A DNA stretch of 64,000 nucleotides from Sediminibacillus massiliensis (GTDB lineage Bacteria > Bacillota > Bacilli > Bacillales > Amphibacillaceae), in the NCBI RefSeq assembly GCF_900156915.1, contig NZ_LT732535.1, positions 3,795,079-3,859,078 of the forward strand, written 5' to 3'. The position numbers were made by a program, and so were the translations under genes. Numbering within the stretch: the stretch's first letter is position 1; each line of letters begins with the position of its first letter. Below, one piece after another: positions 34,584 to 45,560 of the stretch. Below the pieces are notes generated by a model. It was not told the DNA's origin, did not search any database, and saw nothing but the letters and a program-made list of their open reading frames with translations.

Positions 34584-35636
34584 ATGAGACAGGACACGGT
34601 CATTCAAGATAGCAGCCGAGGGGAAGTTCCTTCATTAAAGGAGGTTTGGAAGAATTCTTTCTCTATCGGTGCTGCCATAGAGCCTTACCAAACCACGGGA
34701 AAGCATGCCGAGCTGCTAAAGAAACATTTTAGTAGTATTGTAGCGGAAAACGTCATGAAGCCAGGGTTGATTGCTCCAAAGAGAAATGAATACTTCTGGG
34801 ATGATGCGGACAGCATCATTGCTTTTGCTGGGAAAAACCATCTGAAGGTCCGGTTTCATACACTCGTCTGGCACAATCAGACTGCGGATTGGTTTTTCCA
34901 GGATGAAGAAGGCAATCCACTAAAGGAAAATCCGGAACACAAACAGTTGCTTTTGGATAGGCTGAAGGAATATATCCGGGTGGTAGGCAATCGCTACAAA
35001 AATGCGATAGAATCCTGGGATGTCGTCAATGAGGTGATCGATCCCGATCAGCCTGATGGCCTAAGGAGAAGTACGTGGTTCAACATAACAGGGACGGATT
35101 ACATAGAAACAGCTTTTCGGACGGCACGGGAAGTGCTCGGACCTGAGGCGAAGCTGTTCATCAACGACTACAATACAAATGACCCGAAAAAAAGGGAATT
35201 TCTTTATGAACTTGTAAAAGACTTGCAATCTAAGGGTGTCCCGATTGATGGAGTAGGCCACCAAATGCATATCAACCTGGAATGGCCCTCTGTATCTACT
35301 ATTTCTGAAACAATCGATTTATTTGCAAATCTCGGGCTTGATAACAAAGTCACCGAAATGGACATCAGTATTTATGAAAATGACAAAGACACGTATGAGA
35401 CCGTTCCACAGGATTTATTGGCCAAGCAAGGTAAGCGCTATCAAGAAATTTTCGACCTGTTTAAATCGAAAAAAGGCAAAATCAGCCAAGTGATCACATG
35501 GGGCATTGCGGATGACCATACATGGAAAACAAACTTCCCTATCAAACGGATTGATTTGCCGTTGTTGTTTGATCAAGAGCATCTGCCGAAACCTGCGTTC
35601 TGGGGTATTGTCGACCCTTCAAAACTAAAAGAATAG
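34584..35636 (+). CDS. Endo-1,4-beta-xylanase, GH10, cytoplasmic
   Basis: The start chosen is ATG 34584; an in-frame GTG at 34569 lacks a spaced binding site. The 350-residue single-domain enzyme has acid/base E150 (WDVVNE) and nucleophile E258 (VTEMDI), with WHNQT and HQMHI substrate-site motifs. There is no signal peptide, as in the intracellular GH10 xylanases of Geobacillus-type loci that cut short imported xylo-oligosaccharides. It follows the importer and the GH39 relic. Export by another route is the only alternative and is not indicated. Confidence 0.95.
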   Translation: MRQDTVIQDSSRGEVPSLKEVWKNSFSIGAAIEPYQTTGKHAELLKKHFSSIVAENVMKPGLIAPKRNEYFWDDADSIIAFAGKNHLKVRFHTLVWHNQTADWFFQDEEGNPLKENPEHKQLLLDRLKEYIRVVGNRYKNAIESWDVVNEVIDPDQPDGLRRSTWFNITGTDYIETAFRTAREVLGPEAKLFINDYNTNDPKKREFLYELVKDLQSKGVPIDGVGHQMHINLEWPSVSTISETIDLFANLGLDNKVTEMDISIYENDKDTYETVPQDLLAKQGKRYQEIFDLFKSKKGKISQVITWGIADDHTWKTNFPIKRIDLPLLFDQEHLPKPAFWGIVDPSKLKE

Positions 35637-35762
35637 CGAACAGCATGAAGTCAGCTTCGGCAGCATAGGACCTATTCGCTGCCTGACTAGAGTGAAAATC
35701 TAGTGCTGGCTTTATTGTGTTTGTTTTCTATACATTCTAAAAAAATAAAGGAGTGCCATTCA

Positions 35763-36902
35763 ATGATTAACGTAGCAATCATAGGTACAGGGGCCATTGC
35801 TCCATCTCATATCGAGGCGTATAAACATTTCTCTGAAAAGTGCAAAGTCATAGCCGTTTGTGATTTATATCCTGAAAAAGCAAAGAAGGCATTGGAGCAT
35901 TATAACCTGGGGGCGGAGTTTGTCAAAGACTACAAAGAGCTACTGGAAAGACCTGATATAGATCTAGTTTCTGTCTGTACCCCTCCATATACTCATTCTC
36001 AAATAGCAGTCGACTTCCTTGATGCAGGCAAACACGTCATTGTCGAGAAACCAATGGCATCTTCATTGGAAGAATGCGATGCAATGAATGAAGCTGCGGA
36101 AAGAAGCGGCAAAATCCTGTCCGTCATTGCGCAGAATCGCTTCAGGACTCCTATGATGAAGTTGAAAAACGTACTCGATACCAAACTGATGGGTCCTATC
36201 CTTCATACCCAAGTTGATTCTTTTTGGTGGCGCGGACACAGCTATTATGACTTGTGGTGGCGAGGTACTTGGGAAAAAGAAGGCGGCGGATGCACCTTGA
36301 ACCATGCGGTCCATCATATCGATATCTTTCAATGGATGAATGGGATGCCGTCAGAAATTACGGCAGTGACAAGCAACACGGCCCATGACAATGCAGAAGT
36401 AGAAGATATATCGATTGCTATCGGCCGCTATGATGATGGTGCCCTTGCCCAAATAACCAGCTCTGTCGTCCATCACGGGGAAGAACAGCAATTGATTTTC
36501 CAAGGAAAAAATGCCCGTGTTTCATCTCCTTGGAAGTTGAAAGCTTCTAAATCGAGAGGAAACGGATTCCCGGAAGAGGACAAAGATTTGGAAGACAAAA
36601 TACAGAAAGTGTACGACGAACAGCCTGACCTTGAATTCGAAGGACATCCCGGACAGATTTTAGATGTGCTGACAGCAATTGAGGAGAACAAGCAAGTCCT
36701 TGTGGACGGCCGCCAAGGGCGCCGCACACTTGAATTGATCACGGCTATTTACCAGTCGGCCACTCTCAAAAAGCCTGTAGCTTTGCCACTGAAAACAGAC
36801 AGTCCGTTTTATACAAGGGACGGTATATTAAAAAACGCTCCGCATTTTTATGAAAAAACAAAGACGATTGAGAATTTCAGTGACAACACAATAACGACAT
36901 GA
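35763..36902 (+). CDS. Gfo/Idh/MocA-family oxidoreductase (A)
   Basis: The start is ATG 35763 behind AAAGGAG; an upstream extension has no binding site. The 379-residue protein has an N-terminal Rossmann domain (AIIGTGAIAPSH), the VEKPM cofactor/catalytic Lys motif and a C-terminal alpha/beta domain with NHAVHHID. Such enzymes oxidise or reduce a sugar hydroxyl with NAD(P). Two such genes in tandem (next at 36956), followed by an isomerase and UxaC, suggest redox conversion of a sugar derived from xylan or glucuronate. D-xylose dehydrogenase activity that would feed the xylonate branch is one possibility. Confidence 0.88.
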   Translation: MINVAIIGTGAIAPSHIEAYKHFSEKCKVIAVCDLYPEKAKKALEHYNLGAEFVKDYKELLERPDIDLVSVCTPPYTHSQIAVDFLDAGKHVIVEKPMASSLEECDAMNEAAERSGKILSVIAQNRFRTPMMKLKNVLDTKLMGPILHTQVDSFWWRGHSYYDLWWRGTWEKEGGGCTLNHAVHHIDIFQWMNGMPSEITAVTSNTAHDNAEVEDISIAIGRYDDGALAQITSSVVHHGEEQQLIFQGKNARVSSPWKLKASKSRGNGFPEEDKDLEDKIQKVYDEQPDLEFEGHPGQILDVLTAIEENKQVLVDGRQGRRTLELITAIYQSATLKKPVALPLKTDSPFYTRDGILKNAPHFYEKTKTIENFSDNTITT

Positions 36903-36955
36903 GGACAAGTAAGGAGTTATCATGGCCAATTCGATAAAAAGGAGAGTTCTATAAC

Positions 36956-38044
36956 ATGAATAAAAATGATGGAATGAATTATGCACCGAAAGGAAAAGTG
37001 AACAGGGTAGTAGATAAAGGAGAATTCTTGTTTGCGGCAATCGGACTCGATCACGGACACATCTATGGAATGTGTAACGGACTAACAGAAGCAGGCGGGG
37101 AACTGGTGGCCGTGTATGACCCCGATCCAAACAAAGTAAAAGGATTTGTAGAAAAATTCCCGGATGTTTCGGTCGCATCATCGGAAGAAGAAATACTGGA
37201 GAACCCGGAGATTCACTTAGTTGCCAGCGCCAATATTCCTGCTGACAGAAGTCCGTTGGGATTGAAAGTACTTGACCATGGAAAGCACTATTTCACAGAC
37301 AAACCGGCATTTACAAAGCAGGAACAAGTCTTGGAAGCCAGAAGGAAAACAGAAGAAACAGGGCTGAAATGGGGCATTTATTATAGCGAGAGACTACATG
37401 TAGAAAGTGCCGTATTTGCCAGCCAGCTGATTGAAGAAGGAGCGATTGGAAAAGTAGTTCAAGTTATCGGGACAGGGCCGCACAGGGCCAATGCCGCCAG
37501 CAGGCCGGATTGGTTCTTTGACCCGGAGAAATTCGGCGGTATTTTGTGTGATATCGGCAGCCACCAAATCGAGCAATTCCTACATTATACAGGGGCAAAA
37601 GATGCCGAAGTACTGCATAGTAAAACGGCCAATTATACGTTCAAAGATCACCCGCAGTTTCAAGATTTCGGTGACGCCACTCTTGTGGCCGATAATGGAG
37701 CCACTTTTTATTTCCGTGTCGACTGGCTGACTCCTGATGGTCTTGGTACATGGGGGGATGGACGAGTATTCATTTTAGGAACAGAAGGATATATCGAAGC
37801 GCGTAAATATATCGATATCGGCCGAGATGCTTCCTCCAACCATTTGTACCTCGTAAACCAGGAAGGGGAAAAACACTACGAATTGTCTGGTAAGGTGGGC
37901 TTCCCTTTCTTTGGCGAGTTTATCCTTGATTGTTTGAATGGAACCGAAAATGCCATGACCCAGGAACATGCATTCCGGGCTGCTGAACTGTGTATCGAAG
38001 CGCAGGAAAAGGCTGTTCACATCGAATCGCCAGTACCCAGATAA
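36956..38044 (+). CDS. Gfo/Idh/MocA-family oxidoreductase (B)
   Basis: The 362-residue protein starts at ATG behind AAAAAGGAGAG. Its nucleotide motif is divergent (AAIGLDHGHIYGM in place of GxGxxG), and the catalytic motif is FTDKPAF. The second domain has DIGSHQIEQFLHYTGA, the His-containing motif of the family. This divergent subgroup (GLDHGHIYGM) is often found beside sugar isomerases in Bacillota. The substrate is unknown. It follows Gfo/Idh A by 53 bases and precedes the isomerase by 36 bases, so they form one operon. Confidence 0.86.
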   Translation: MNKNDGMNYAPKGKVNRVVDKGEFLFAAIGLDHGHIYGMCNGLTEAGGELVAVYDPDPNKVKGFVEKFPDVSVASSEEEILENPEIHLVASANIPADRSPLGLKVLDHGKHYFTDKPAFTKQEQVLEARRKTEETGLKWGIYYSERLHVESAVFASQLIEEGAIGKVVQVIGTGPHRANAASRPDWFFDPEKFGGILCDIGSHQIEQFLHYTGAKDAEVLHSKTANYTFKDHPQFQDFGDATLVADNGATFYFRVDWLTPDGLGTWGDGRVFILGTEGYIEARKYIDIGRDASSNHLYLVNQEGEKHYELSGKVGFPFFGEFILDCLNGTENAMTQEHAFRAAELCIEAQEKAVHIESPVPR

Positions 38045-38617
<573 letters not shown>

Positions 38618-38649
38618 GACATCTCAAACAAAGGAAGTGGGGGGACAGG

Positions 38650-40074
38650 ATGAAACCTTTTTTAGAAGAGGACTTTTTATTGGAAACAGAGACAGCGAAA
38701 AGGCTTTACCATGACTATGCCAAAGATATGCCTATTTTTGATTATCATTGCCATTTGACTGCCAAGGAAGTAGCCGAGGATGCAAGGTTTTCGACGATCA
38801 CCCAGTTATGGCTGGGCGACGATCATTACAAGTGGAGAGCGTTAAGGGCAAATGGTGTGGATGAGGCTTATATAACCGGTGACAAAAGCGACAAAGAAAA
38901 GTTCATGAAATGGGCGGAAACGATACCGGAGTTAATTGGCAATCCGCTATATCATTGGACACACCTTGAATTACAACGGGTGTTCGGCATCGATCAAATA
39001 CTTACTCCCGAAACGGCCGAAGAAATTTGGGAGAAATGCAACCAGACGATCCAGACAGGGAACTTCAGTGCAAGGGAAATAATAAAGCAATTTGACGTAA
39101 GAGCTATATGCACGACGGACGATCCGGTAGATTCTTTACAATATCATAAGCAAATCAAAGAGGATGACAGTTTTGATGTACAAGTGCTGCCTACTTTCCG
39201 TCCCGATGGTGCCTTGAACATTCAACTTGATTCATTTACAGAATGGGTGGATAAACTTGAACATACTTCCTCAATCCCTATTCAAAACTATCAGGATTTC
39301 TTGAAGGCCCTCGAATCGAGAGTGGACTATTTTCATGAAGTGGGCTGCCGCTTGTCTGACCACGGGTTGGATTCACCGTTTTTTGAAAGAGTGCCGCAGG
39401 AAAGGTGTGGGTACATTTTCAAAAAAGCGTTGAACAGAGAAAGATTGGATGCAAGGGAAATAGAACAGTTCCGCACATCTGTCCTGGTTTTTCTCGGAAA
39501 ACTCTATGCCGCCAAAGGTTGGGCGATGCAGTTCCATATCGGCGGTCTTCGCAATACCAATAAAAAGATGATCGAGAAAGTCGGACCGAATACAGGCTAT
39601 GATTCTATTGCCGACTTTACTTATGCTGAAGATCTGTCAGGGTTGCTGAATGAATTGGAGAAAGAGGACAGCCTCCCTAAAACAATTTTCTATAACTTGA
39701 ATCCAAGGGATAACTATATGATTGCCACGATGGCCGGCAATTTCCAGGGCAGTACACCGGGTAAAATTCAGTTCGGAACCGCCTGGTGGTTCAATGACCA
39801 AAGAGATGGTATGGAAGATCAACTAAAGACACTTGCCAACGTAGGCGTGCTTTCCCGTTTTGTCGGCATGCTGACCGATTCCAGAAGCTTACTCTCCTAT
39901 ACAAGACACGAATATTTCCGGAGGATATTATGCAATCTTATTGGCCGCTGGGTGGAGAATGGGGAATATCCGGCCGATTTCAATCAGCTTGGACAAATGG
40001 TGAAAAATATTTCCTTCCATAATATTGATCGATATTTAGCTGTAGAGACCATGGAAGAAAGCGGAAAATCATAA
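38650..40074 (+). CDS. uxaC: Glucuronate isomerase
   Basis: UxaC converts D-glucuronate to D-fructuronate (and galacturonate to tagaturonate). The 474-residue TIM-barrel protein shows the family signatures FDYHCHLTAKEVAED near residue 26, TTDDPVDSLQYH, MQFHIGGLRNTN and LTDSRSLLSYTRHEYFRR near the C-terminus. It starts at ATG behind GTGGGGGG. It acts on glucuronate released by the alpha-glucuronidase at 25.4 kb, and uxuB follows 95 bases downstream. Confidence 0.97.
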   Translation: MKPFLEEDFLLETETAKRLYHDYAKDMPIFDYHCHLTAKEVAEDARFSTITQLWLGDDHYKWRALRANGVDEAYITGDKSDKEKFMKWAETIPELIGNPLYHWTHLELQRVFGIDQILTPETAEEIWEKCNQTIQTGNFSAREIIKQFDVRAICTTDDPVDSLQYHKQIKEDDSFDVQVLPTFRPDGALNIQLDSFTEWVDKLEHTSSIPIQNYQDFLKALESRVDYFHEVGCRLSDHGLDSPFFERVPQERCGYIFKKALNRERLDAREIEQFRTSVLVFLGKLYAAKGWAMQFHIGGLRNTNKKMIEKVGPNTGYDSIADFTYAEDLSGLLNELEKEDSLPKTIFYNLNPRDNYMIATMAGNFQGSTPGKIQFGTAWWFNDQRDGMEDQLKTLANVGVLSRFVGMLTDSRSLLSYTRHEYFRRILCNLIGRWVENGEYPADFNQLGQMVKNISFHNIDRYLAVETMEESGKS

Positions 40075-40169
40075 ATCCACATTGAAGAGTCGTCCATCCT
40101 AAGGAAGGGCGGCGCCATCTGTAATAACCACTTCTATAGACAACAGACAAAAGAGAGGAGTCGTTTATT

Positions 40170-41018
40170 ATGTTACATATCAATCAAAATCTAGCCGGAA
40201 AAGTCGCGGTAATTACTGGAGGAAGCGGAGTTCTTTGTGGGGCGATGGCAAGAGAACTCGGCAGACAGGGTGTCAAAGTAGCCATTTTGAACCGCCAAGT
40301 CGAAAATGGTAGAAAGGTAGAACAGGATATTAAAGAAGCAGGGGGAGAAGCACTGGCTATTTCATGCGATGTGCTGGATGCCAAAAGTGTGGAAAGAGCT
40401 GAAGCTTTCATTTCAGAGAAACTCGGTGTATGCGACATTTTGATTAACGGAGCTGGCGGCAACCATCCCGAAGGAACTACCACCAATGAAACTTTTCAGC
40501 CGGAAGACTTGGAAAACAATGATTTGCTGACATTTTTCGACCTCACATCAGAAGGTTTTCAATATGTATTCAACCTGAATTTAATCGGAACCATCATACC
40601 GACCCAAGTATTTGCCAAAAGAATGGTCAATCGTAAAGGCGCTACTGTGATAAACATGTCATCTATGAGCGCGCCGTCACCGATGACAAAGGTTCCTGCC
40701 TACAGTGCAGCCAAAGCAGGCATCAACAACTTTACTCAGTGGCTGGCTGTCCATATGGCTGATGTAGGTATCAGGGTAAACTCCATAGCACCAGGGTTCT
40801 TTTTGACAGAACAAAACAGGAGTCTGCTTACCAATGATGATGGCTCTCTAACGGAAAGGTCCCATAAAATCATGTCACAAACACCTATGAAACGTTTCGG
40901 GGATCCGGAAGATTTGCTTGGCACATTGATCTGGCTTGCGGACGATACGATGTCAGGCTTTGTCACGGGCATTACGGTACCGGTAGATGGAGGTTTTCTT
41001 GCTTATTCAGGAGTATAA
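40170..41018 (+). CDS. uxuB: D-mannonate oxidoreductase (fructuronate reductase), SDR type
   Basis: The enzyme reduces D-fructuronate to D-mannonate. It is a classical short-chain dehydrogenase of 282 residues with TGGSGVLCG cofactor motif, [12 protein letters not shown], and the YSAAKAG active site, in the length and style of the SDR-type UxuB of Bacillus rather than the unrelated long-chain form of Enterobacteria. It starts behind GAGAGGAG. Directly after uxaC, it completes two of the three glucuronate steps, with UxuA at 27.6 kb. A bidirectional terminator ends the operon. Confidence 0.92.
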   Translation: MLHINQNLAGKVAVITGGSGVLCGAMARELGRQGVKVAILNRQVENGRKVEQDIKEAGGEALAISCDVLDAKSVERAEAFISEKLGVCDILINGAGGNHPEGTTTNETFQPEDLENNDLLTFFDLTSEGFQYVFNLNLIGTIIPTQVFAKRMVNRKGATVINMSSMSAPSPMTKVPAYSAAKAGINNFTQWLAVHMADVGIRVNSIAPGFFLTEQNRSLLTNDDGSLTERSHKIMSQTPMKRFGDPEDLLGTLIWLADDTMSGFVTGITVPVDGGFLAYSGV

Positions 41019-41062
41019 AAAACTGCTCCCTTATCTCAATTAGATAAGGGAGCAGTTTTTTG
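41016..41062. terminator. Bidirectional terminator between uxuB and the xylonate dehydratase gene
   Basis: AAAAACTGCTCCCTTATCT and AGATAAGGGAGCAGTTTTT (ending at 41060) form a perfect 19-base stem with a 5-base loop and A/T tails on both sides. It separates convergent genes. Confidence 0.95.
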
Positions 41063-41072
41063 ATGATTGAAA

Positions 41073-43064
41073 TTAACTTTTAACAGAATCTTTGTCAGCA
41101 AGAGCCTTCTCGCCAGCATTCAAAACTTCGATGATCCGGTCAACATCATATACGCTGCCACGCCATGTACCACCGCTTACCTTTTGCAAAGCAGCCCAAA
41201 GCCGTGTGTCGTCAGGGAGTCCTTCTGATGGCCTGATATCTTCATTTTGCTGGCGTTTGTTCAATACTTCTGCAGCTTCTTGTGAAGAAAGCGGGGAATC
41301 AGCAGTTCCCATAAAGTGTATATGTCCGGTTAAATTTCTTGTATCGATTTCGACTTCGATCACATCGCCATCTTTCAGTTTACCGATTGGTCCGCCAGCC
41401 AAACCTTCCGGACCGATGTGGCCGATACAAGCACCGGTGGACACGCCGGAGAAACGGGCGTCGGTTAAAAGGGTGACATACTTTCCATAAGACAAGTGTT
41501 TGAGAGCCGAGGTAAGTTGATATGTTTCTTCCATACCAGTACCAAGTGGACCACATCCGGTGACAACCATGATGTCTCCTTTTTCTATTTCGCCGTTTTT
41601 GATGGCGGCGATAGCTTTTCGTTCGCTGGTGAATACCTTTGCTGGATTTTTATGATAATAGATCCCGTTTTCGTCAATTACTTCAGGATCGATGGAGGTC
41701 GATTTGATGACGGCCCCCTCGGGTGCTATGTTGCCCACAGGGAAGGTGATAGTAGAGCTCAACCCCCGTTCCTTCGCCTGTTTAGGGGACATGATGACAT
41801 CTTCTGGTTGAATATCGTCTGCTTCTATCAAACGTTCTTTCATTCTCTGTCTTCGTTCCGATTGTTCCCACCAGTCAAGGTTTTCTCCGAGCGTTTTACC
41901 TGTGACTGTCATGGCATCAAGCTCAAGTAAGCCTAAATCTCTTAAATGAAGCATTACTTCCGGTACGCCGCCGGCAAGGTAAGCTCTAATCGTAGGATGA
42001 TAATCCGGTCCATTTGGAAGAACACTTACCAGCCGTGGTGTTTCCCGATTTACCTTAATCCAGTCTTCAACTGTCGGAATCGTGCAGCCTGCTGCATGGG
42101 CAATAGCCGGTATATGTAATAATAGATTGGTTGAGCCGCCAAAAGCCGCATGTACTACCATGGCGTTTCGTATAGATGCATCGGAGATAATATCTTTTGT
42201 TTTTAATTGTTGTTTCTCCATCTCGATAACTGCTCTTGCAGATTGTCTGGCCATTTCTTTCCATATTTCCTGGCCGGAAGGGGCTAACGCCGCGTGTGGA
42301 ACCGACAATCCCATCGCCTCGCTGACCACTTGGGCAGTCGCAGCAGTACCGAGGAATTGACAACCGCCTCCTGAAGTTGCACAGGCACGGCAGCCAAGTT
42401 CTGATGCTTCTTTAAGCGTCAATTCGTTATTGGAATAGCGTGCGCCAATTGTTTGTACTTTGCCGGCATCCTCTCCAAAGAATGGAGGGAGTGTGACACC
42501 ACCCGGAACAATGATTGTAGGCAGCTCGTGCATAGAGGCGAGCGCAATAATCATCGCCGGCAGTCCCTTATCGCAAGTAGCAATACCTATAACAGCTTTC
42601 CTTGTCGGAAGTGACCGGATGAGTCTCCTGTAAACCATCGCCGCATCGTTTCGGTATGGGAATGAATCGAACATTCCGTCAGTTCCTTGGGAACGTCCAT
42701 CACATGGGTCACTTACAAAACCGGCAAACGGAATGCCATTCGCTTTGGTGATTTCCTTTGCTGCTTCTTTCATCAACAGGTCTACTTCCCAATGTCCTGT
42801 ATGATAGCCCAAGGCAATCGGGTCTCCGTTGCTTTCTTTCAAACCTCCTTGGGTACTTAATAACAGTATTTCTTTTCCGTTCAGCTTATTTGGCTGCCAT
42901 CCCATTCCGACATTTTGTGACAAACCGAATAAATCGCCGCTGGGAGACTGGCGGAGCATTTGATCTGTAAGTGGCAGTCTGCCTTGAGGTCCTGGGGCCT
43001 TTGTCCGGATATCGTACATTTCTGGGGCCGGTGAATGTAATAAATCATCTAGCGAATAACTCAC
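41073..43064 (-). CDS. D-xylonate dehydratase, YjhG/YagF type (IlvD/Edd family)
   Basis: The start chosen is GTG 43064 with AAGGAGG six bases upstream (43077-43071). The longer frame from ATG 43094 would use the cre site as coding sequence and is rejected. The 663-residue dehydratase has iron-sulfur cysteines in [21 protein letters not shown] and [10 protein letters not shown]. Its length and N-terminus ([19 protein letters not shown]) are those of E. coli YjhG/YagF. It yields 2-keto-3-deoxy-D-xylonate, the substrate of the FAH-family enzyme at 16.1 kb. It is monocistronic and convergent with uxuB. Confidence 0.93.
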   Translation of the reverse strand: MSYSLDDLLHSPAPEMYDIRTKAPGPQGRLPLTDQMLRQSPSGDLFGLSQNVGMGWQPNKLNGKEILLLSTQGGLKESNGDPIALGYHTGHWEVDLLMKEAAKEITKANGIPFAGFVSDPCDGRSQGTDGMFDSFPYRNDAAMVYRRLIRSLPTRKAVIGIATCDKGLPAMIIALASMHELPTIIVPGGVTLPPFFGEDAGKVQTIGARYSNNELTLKEASELGCRACATSGGGCQFLGTAATAQVVSEAMGLSVPHAALAPSGQEIWKEMARQSARAVIEMEKQQLKTKDIISDASIRNAMVVHAAFGGSTNLLLHIPAIAHAAGCTIPTVEDWIKVNRETPRLVSVLPNGPDYHPTIRAYLAGGVPEVMLHLRDLGLLELDAMTVTGKTLGENLDWWEQSERRQRMKERLIEADDIQPEDVIMSPKQAKERGLSSTITFPVGNIAPEGAVIKSTSIDPEVIDENGIYYHKNPAKVFTSERKAIAAIKNGEIEKGDIMVVTGCGPLGTGMEETYQLTSALKHLSYGKYVTLLTDARFSGVSTGACIGHIGPEGLAGGPIGKLKDGDVIEVEIDTRNLTGHIHFMGTADSPLSSQEAAEVLNKRQQNEDIRPSEGLPDDTRLWAALQKVSGGTWRGSVYDVDRIIEVLNAGEKALADKDSVKS

Positions 43065-43079
43065 GGAAATCCTCCTTGT

Positions 43080-43094
43080 ATAAAGCGCTTTCAT
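43080..43094 (-). promoter_or_regulatory. cre site of the xylonate dehydratase gene
   Basis: On the minus strand ATGAAAGCGCTTTAT matches the cre consensus at all but the last two positions and contains the strong AAAGCGCTTT core. It lies 16 bases upstream of the GTG start, between promoter and ribosome binding site, a typical blocking position. Confidence 0.7.
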
Positions 43095-43180
43095 AGTTTA
43101 GTGCTATTATAGATTTTTAAGAAAATTTTGTCAATAATGTAAAAGTTGGTTTTATAATGTAAAACATTTCAAGGTAAGAT

Positions 43181-43819
43181 TTAAATCGCAGTCAATTTTT
43201 GTTTTCTCTTAGCATCCAGCTTGGTAAAACACTTTTCAGCAAAAAACATGAGAGTCCATGCAACAATACTAAGACCAAAAAAGGGGATTAAAGCAGGTAT
43301 TGCGCTGTAGACGATATAAGTAACAGCCGACACGAGTACCATCAGAAGCAAAGTGAAAGGGTGAAGAATTGTAATGTACATAGCATTCTTCAAGTGGTGC
43401 AATAAAGTAGCTTCGTAGTGGACGTACACAGGAAAAATAAAAAATAACAAAAGCAGGAAAACGATGGCGAGTGGGATGAGCGGTAATAAAATCCACTTAG
43501 CAAAACCATCCGCAACTTGTGTGAGGAATAGATAGTCAAGGTAAATGATGCCCCCGATGGTAACCAACATCAATCCTAACAGATTACTTTTAATAAATTC
43601 ATGCCTGAATACTTGATAAAAACAGCGGAAGACAGGTAGTTCATCCTCTCCGTTGATCCACTTTCGGCAGAGCGCAAACAATGCGATAGTTGCAGGGAAT
43701 ACACCAAACACAAGCAAGCCCATCATGGAAAATAGTATCCAAAGGAAATTCAAGTAAGCAATCCTTGTAATCCAACGGGTAATCATATAAACGCTGCCAG
43801 AGAAACTACTTAAATTCAT
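43181..43819 (-). CDS. DUF624 (YesL-like) membrane protein, paralog 2
   Basis: The 212-residue protein has about five hydrophobic segments and the family pattern ITRWITRIAYLNFLWILF, GVFPATIALFALCRKWING. It starts at ATG behind GGGGAGGGATA. It is a paralog of the protein at 28.8 kb. Like that one it sits beside a sugar ABC importer operon (divergent, 44.2 kb). A role in oligosaccharide uptake or regulation is inferred only from such neighbourhoods. Confidence 0.85.
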   Translation of the reverse strand: MNLSSFSGSVYMITRWITRIAYLNFLWILFSMMGLLVFGVFPATIALFALCRKWINGEDELPVFRCFYQVFRHEFIKSNLLGLMLVTIGGIIYLDYLFLTQVADGFAKWILLPLIPLAIVFLLLLFFIFPVYVHYEATLLHHLKNAMYITILHPFTLLLMVLVSAVTYIVYSAIPALIPFFGLSIVAWTLMFFAEKCFTKLDAKRKQKLTAI

Positions 43820-43916
43820 ATTTATCCCTCCCCAAAATTTATATTGGTAATTCTATACTAAGAATTTAAAGAAGAAAAGGCCGATTTATATATTAATAGA
43901 ATTTTCAAAAAAAACA

Positions 43917-43946
43917 TTGACAAACACATAACCGTGATATTAATAT
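43917..43946 (+). promoter_or_regulatory. Candidate sigma-A promoter of the third ABC operon
   Basis: TTGACA at 43917-43922 is a perfect -35 box, with TAATAT (43941-43946) after 18 bases. The operator at 43953 begins seven bases after it. This is the best promoter in the gap between the divergent DUF624 and binding-protein genes. Confidence 0.55.
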
Positions 43947-43952
43947 ACATTT

Positions 43953-43967
43953 AAAGGTCAACCAATT
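43953..43967. promoter_or_regulatory. GntR/FadR-type operator 1
   Basis: AAAGGTCAACCAATT contains the palindrome GGTCAACC. The same sequence in the opposite sense (GGTTGACC) recurs at 44059 and 50470, with a variant at 49668. It lies directly behind the promoter of the third ABC operon and is probably bound by the regulator encoded at 49718. Confidence 0.75.
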
Positions 43968-44055
43968 AATCAATTTCATGATGATTGGGTTTCTAAGTGC
44001 CATATTTCATAGAAGATTGTTAACAAATTCTTTCGGAGAGGCATAACACGCCCTT

Positions 44056-44070
44056 AAAGGTTGACCAATT
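44056..44070. promoter_or_regulatory. GntR/FadR-type operator 2
   Basis: AAAGGTTGACCAATT is identical over 15 bases to the site at 50467-50481. It lies about 100 bases after operator 1, which would allow looping or a roadblock. A cre-like TTGTAAGCGCTTTAT follows at 44110-44124 with two mismatches at its end. Confidence 0.75.
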
Positions 44071-44209
44071 GATGAATCATACGGCTCCGCTTCAATTTTC
44101 AGGTCTTTTTTGTAAGCGCTTTATAAAAATGGGAGGTGGCATTGCTAAAACAGTTATCTAATTTCGACTGCTAATTAAGTTAATTTTAAGAAAAAGGGGA
44201 TGTGGCAAA

Positions 44210-45553
44210 TTGCAAAAGAATACCAGAAACTTTTATCTGCTTTTTTCAGTTTTTTGTTTTGCACTCTTTTTGGCTGCTTGTAGTGGTGACCAGGAATCTG
44301 CCAACGGAGAAGAAGGAACAGACAATGATGGTGAAGCCTCTGATGGAAAAGTTGAAATTCGATTTGCATGGTGGGGGAACACAGAGCGGGACAAAAAATA
44401 TAATGAAATTTTAGATTTATATGAAGAGCAGAATCCAAATGTTTCTATTATCAGGGAACCTTCTACCTGGAATGATTACTGGACGAAGTTATCTACTCAG
44501 GCTGCAGGTGGAAATGCCCCAGACCTTTTTGGATTACATCTTCTCCTTTATGGAAATGAGTATTTTACCAAAGATACAATCGAGCCACTTGATTCCTATG
44601 TGGATAGCGGGATTATCTCTTTGGAGGGATGGGATCAATCAGTACTTGAAGCAGGTACTTATAATGACCAGCTCTTAGCTCTAGCTAAAGGTGTCACGAT
44701 TCAGGCAATGCTTACCAATGTTACAAAACTAGAAGAGGTAGGGATGGAGCCGCCACCATTCGAGATAAGTTATCAGGATTTTAAGGATTACGCTGGACAA
44801 TTGGTTGAGAAGTTACCCGAAGGTGAGTACGTGACCACTGATCCGACGATGATTGGGGAACACGGAATCGAAATGTGGGTTAGACAAAAAGGCGGAGCAT
44901 TCTTGTCGGAGGATGGTTCAGAGCTTGGTTTTAGTAAGGAAGATTTGAAATCTTACTGGGAATATTGGAATGAAATGCGAGACATGGGTGCCATTCCTCC
45001 TGCTAAGGTTAGTGCTGAACAGGCAGGCGTTCCAGAAGAAAGTACTCTGTTTGCACAAGGTAAATCGGTGTTTATGGACAGACCTACTAATCAAACCAAA
45101 TTGTTCGATGGTCTATTGCAAGGAGATGAAATCAAGATCACTCGTTATCCAATCATGGAAGATGGAGAATTCAAAGGTGGAGAACAATTGCAAGTACCCG
45201 CAATTGTGATGAGCAAGAATTCTAAAGTAAAAGATGAGGCAGCTAAATTGTTGAATTTCTTTGTGAACGATTTGGAGGCTACAGAGATTTATAGTGCGGA
45301 AAATGGTATTCCGGGAACTCAACCTGTCCGGGATAACCTACAATCATCGCTACATGAAAAAGATGTGCTTGCAGTAGAACATATGGAAAAAGTTGTAGAA
45401 GACATTCCGCCAACCACTATTCGGCCGGAAGGAGCGGTTCAAGTGTTTACCGCTTATAGCAGAAATGCAGAGGCAGTGGCATTTGGACAATTAACTGTCG
45501 ATGAAGCTGTCGATGCCTTCTTCAAGGAAGCAGAACAAATTTTAGCACAGTAA
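44210..45553 (+). CDS. Sugar ABC transporter substrate-binding lipoprotein (family 1)
   Basis: The 447-residue lipoprotein starts at TTG behind AAGGGGATG and has lipobox FLAAC (Cys24). After an acidic linker comes a family-1 binding domain (IRFAWWGNTERDKKYNEIL, STQAAGGNAPDLFG). It is the first gene of a long operon that also encodes two permeases, an SDR, a PPC-domain protein and an RraA-like protein. The imported substrate is therefore likely a sugar or sugar acid processed by those enzymes. Confidence 0.92.
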   Translation: MQKNTRNFYLLFSVFCFALFLAACSGDQESANGEEGTDNDGEASDGKVEIRFAWWGNTERDKKYNEILDLYEEQNPNVSIIREPSTWNDYWTKLSTQAAGGNAPDLFGLHLLLYGNEYFTKDTIEPLDSYVDSGIISLEGWDQSVLEAGTYNDQLLALAKGVTIQAMLTNVTKLEEVGMEPPPFEISYQDFKDYAGQLVEKLPEGEYVTTDPTMIGEHGIEMWVRQKGGAFLSEDGSELGFSKEDLKSYWEYWNEMRDMGAIPPAKVSAEQAGVPEESTLFAQGKSVFMDRPTNQTKLFDGLLQGDEIKITRYPIMEDGEFKGGEQLQVPAIVMSKNSKVKDEAAKLLNFFVNDLEATEIYSAENGIPGTQPVRDNLQSSLHEKDVLAVEHMEKVVEDIPPTTIRPEGAVQVFTAYSRNAEAVAFGQLTVDEAVDAFFKEAEQILAQ

Positions 45554-45560
45554 CCAGTAT

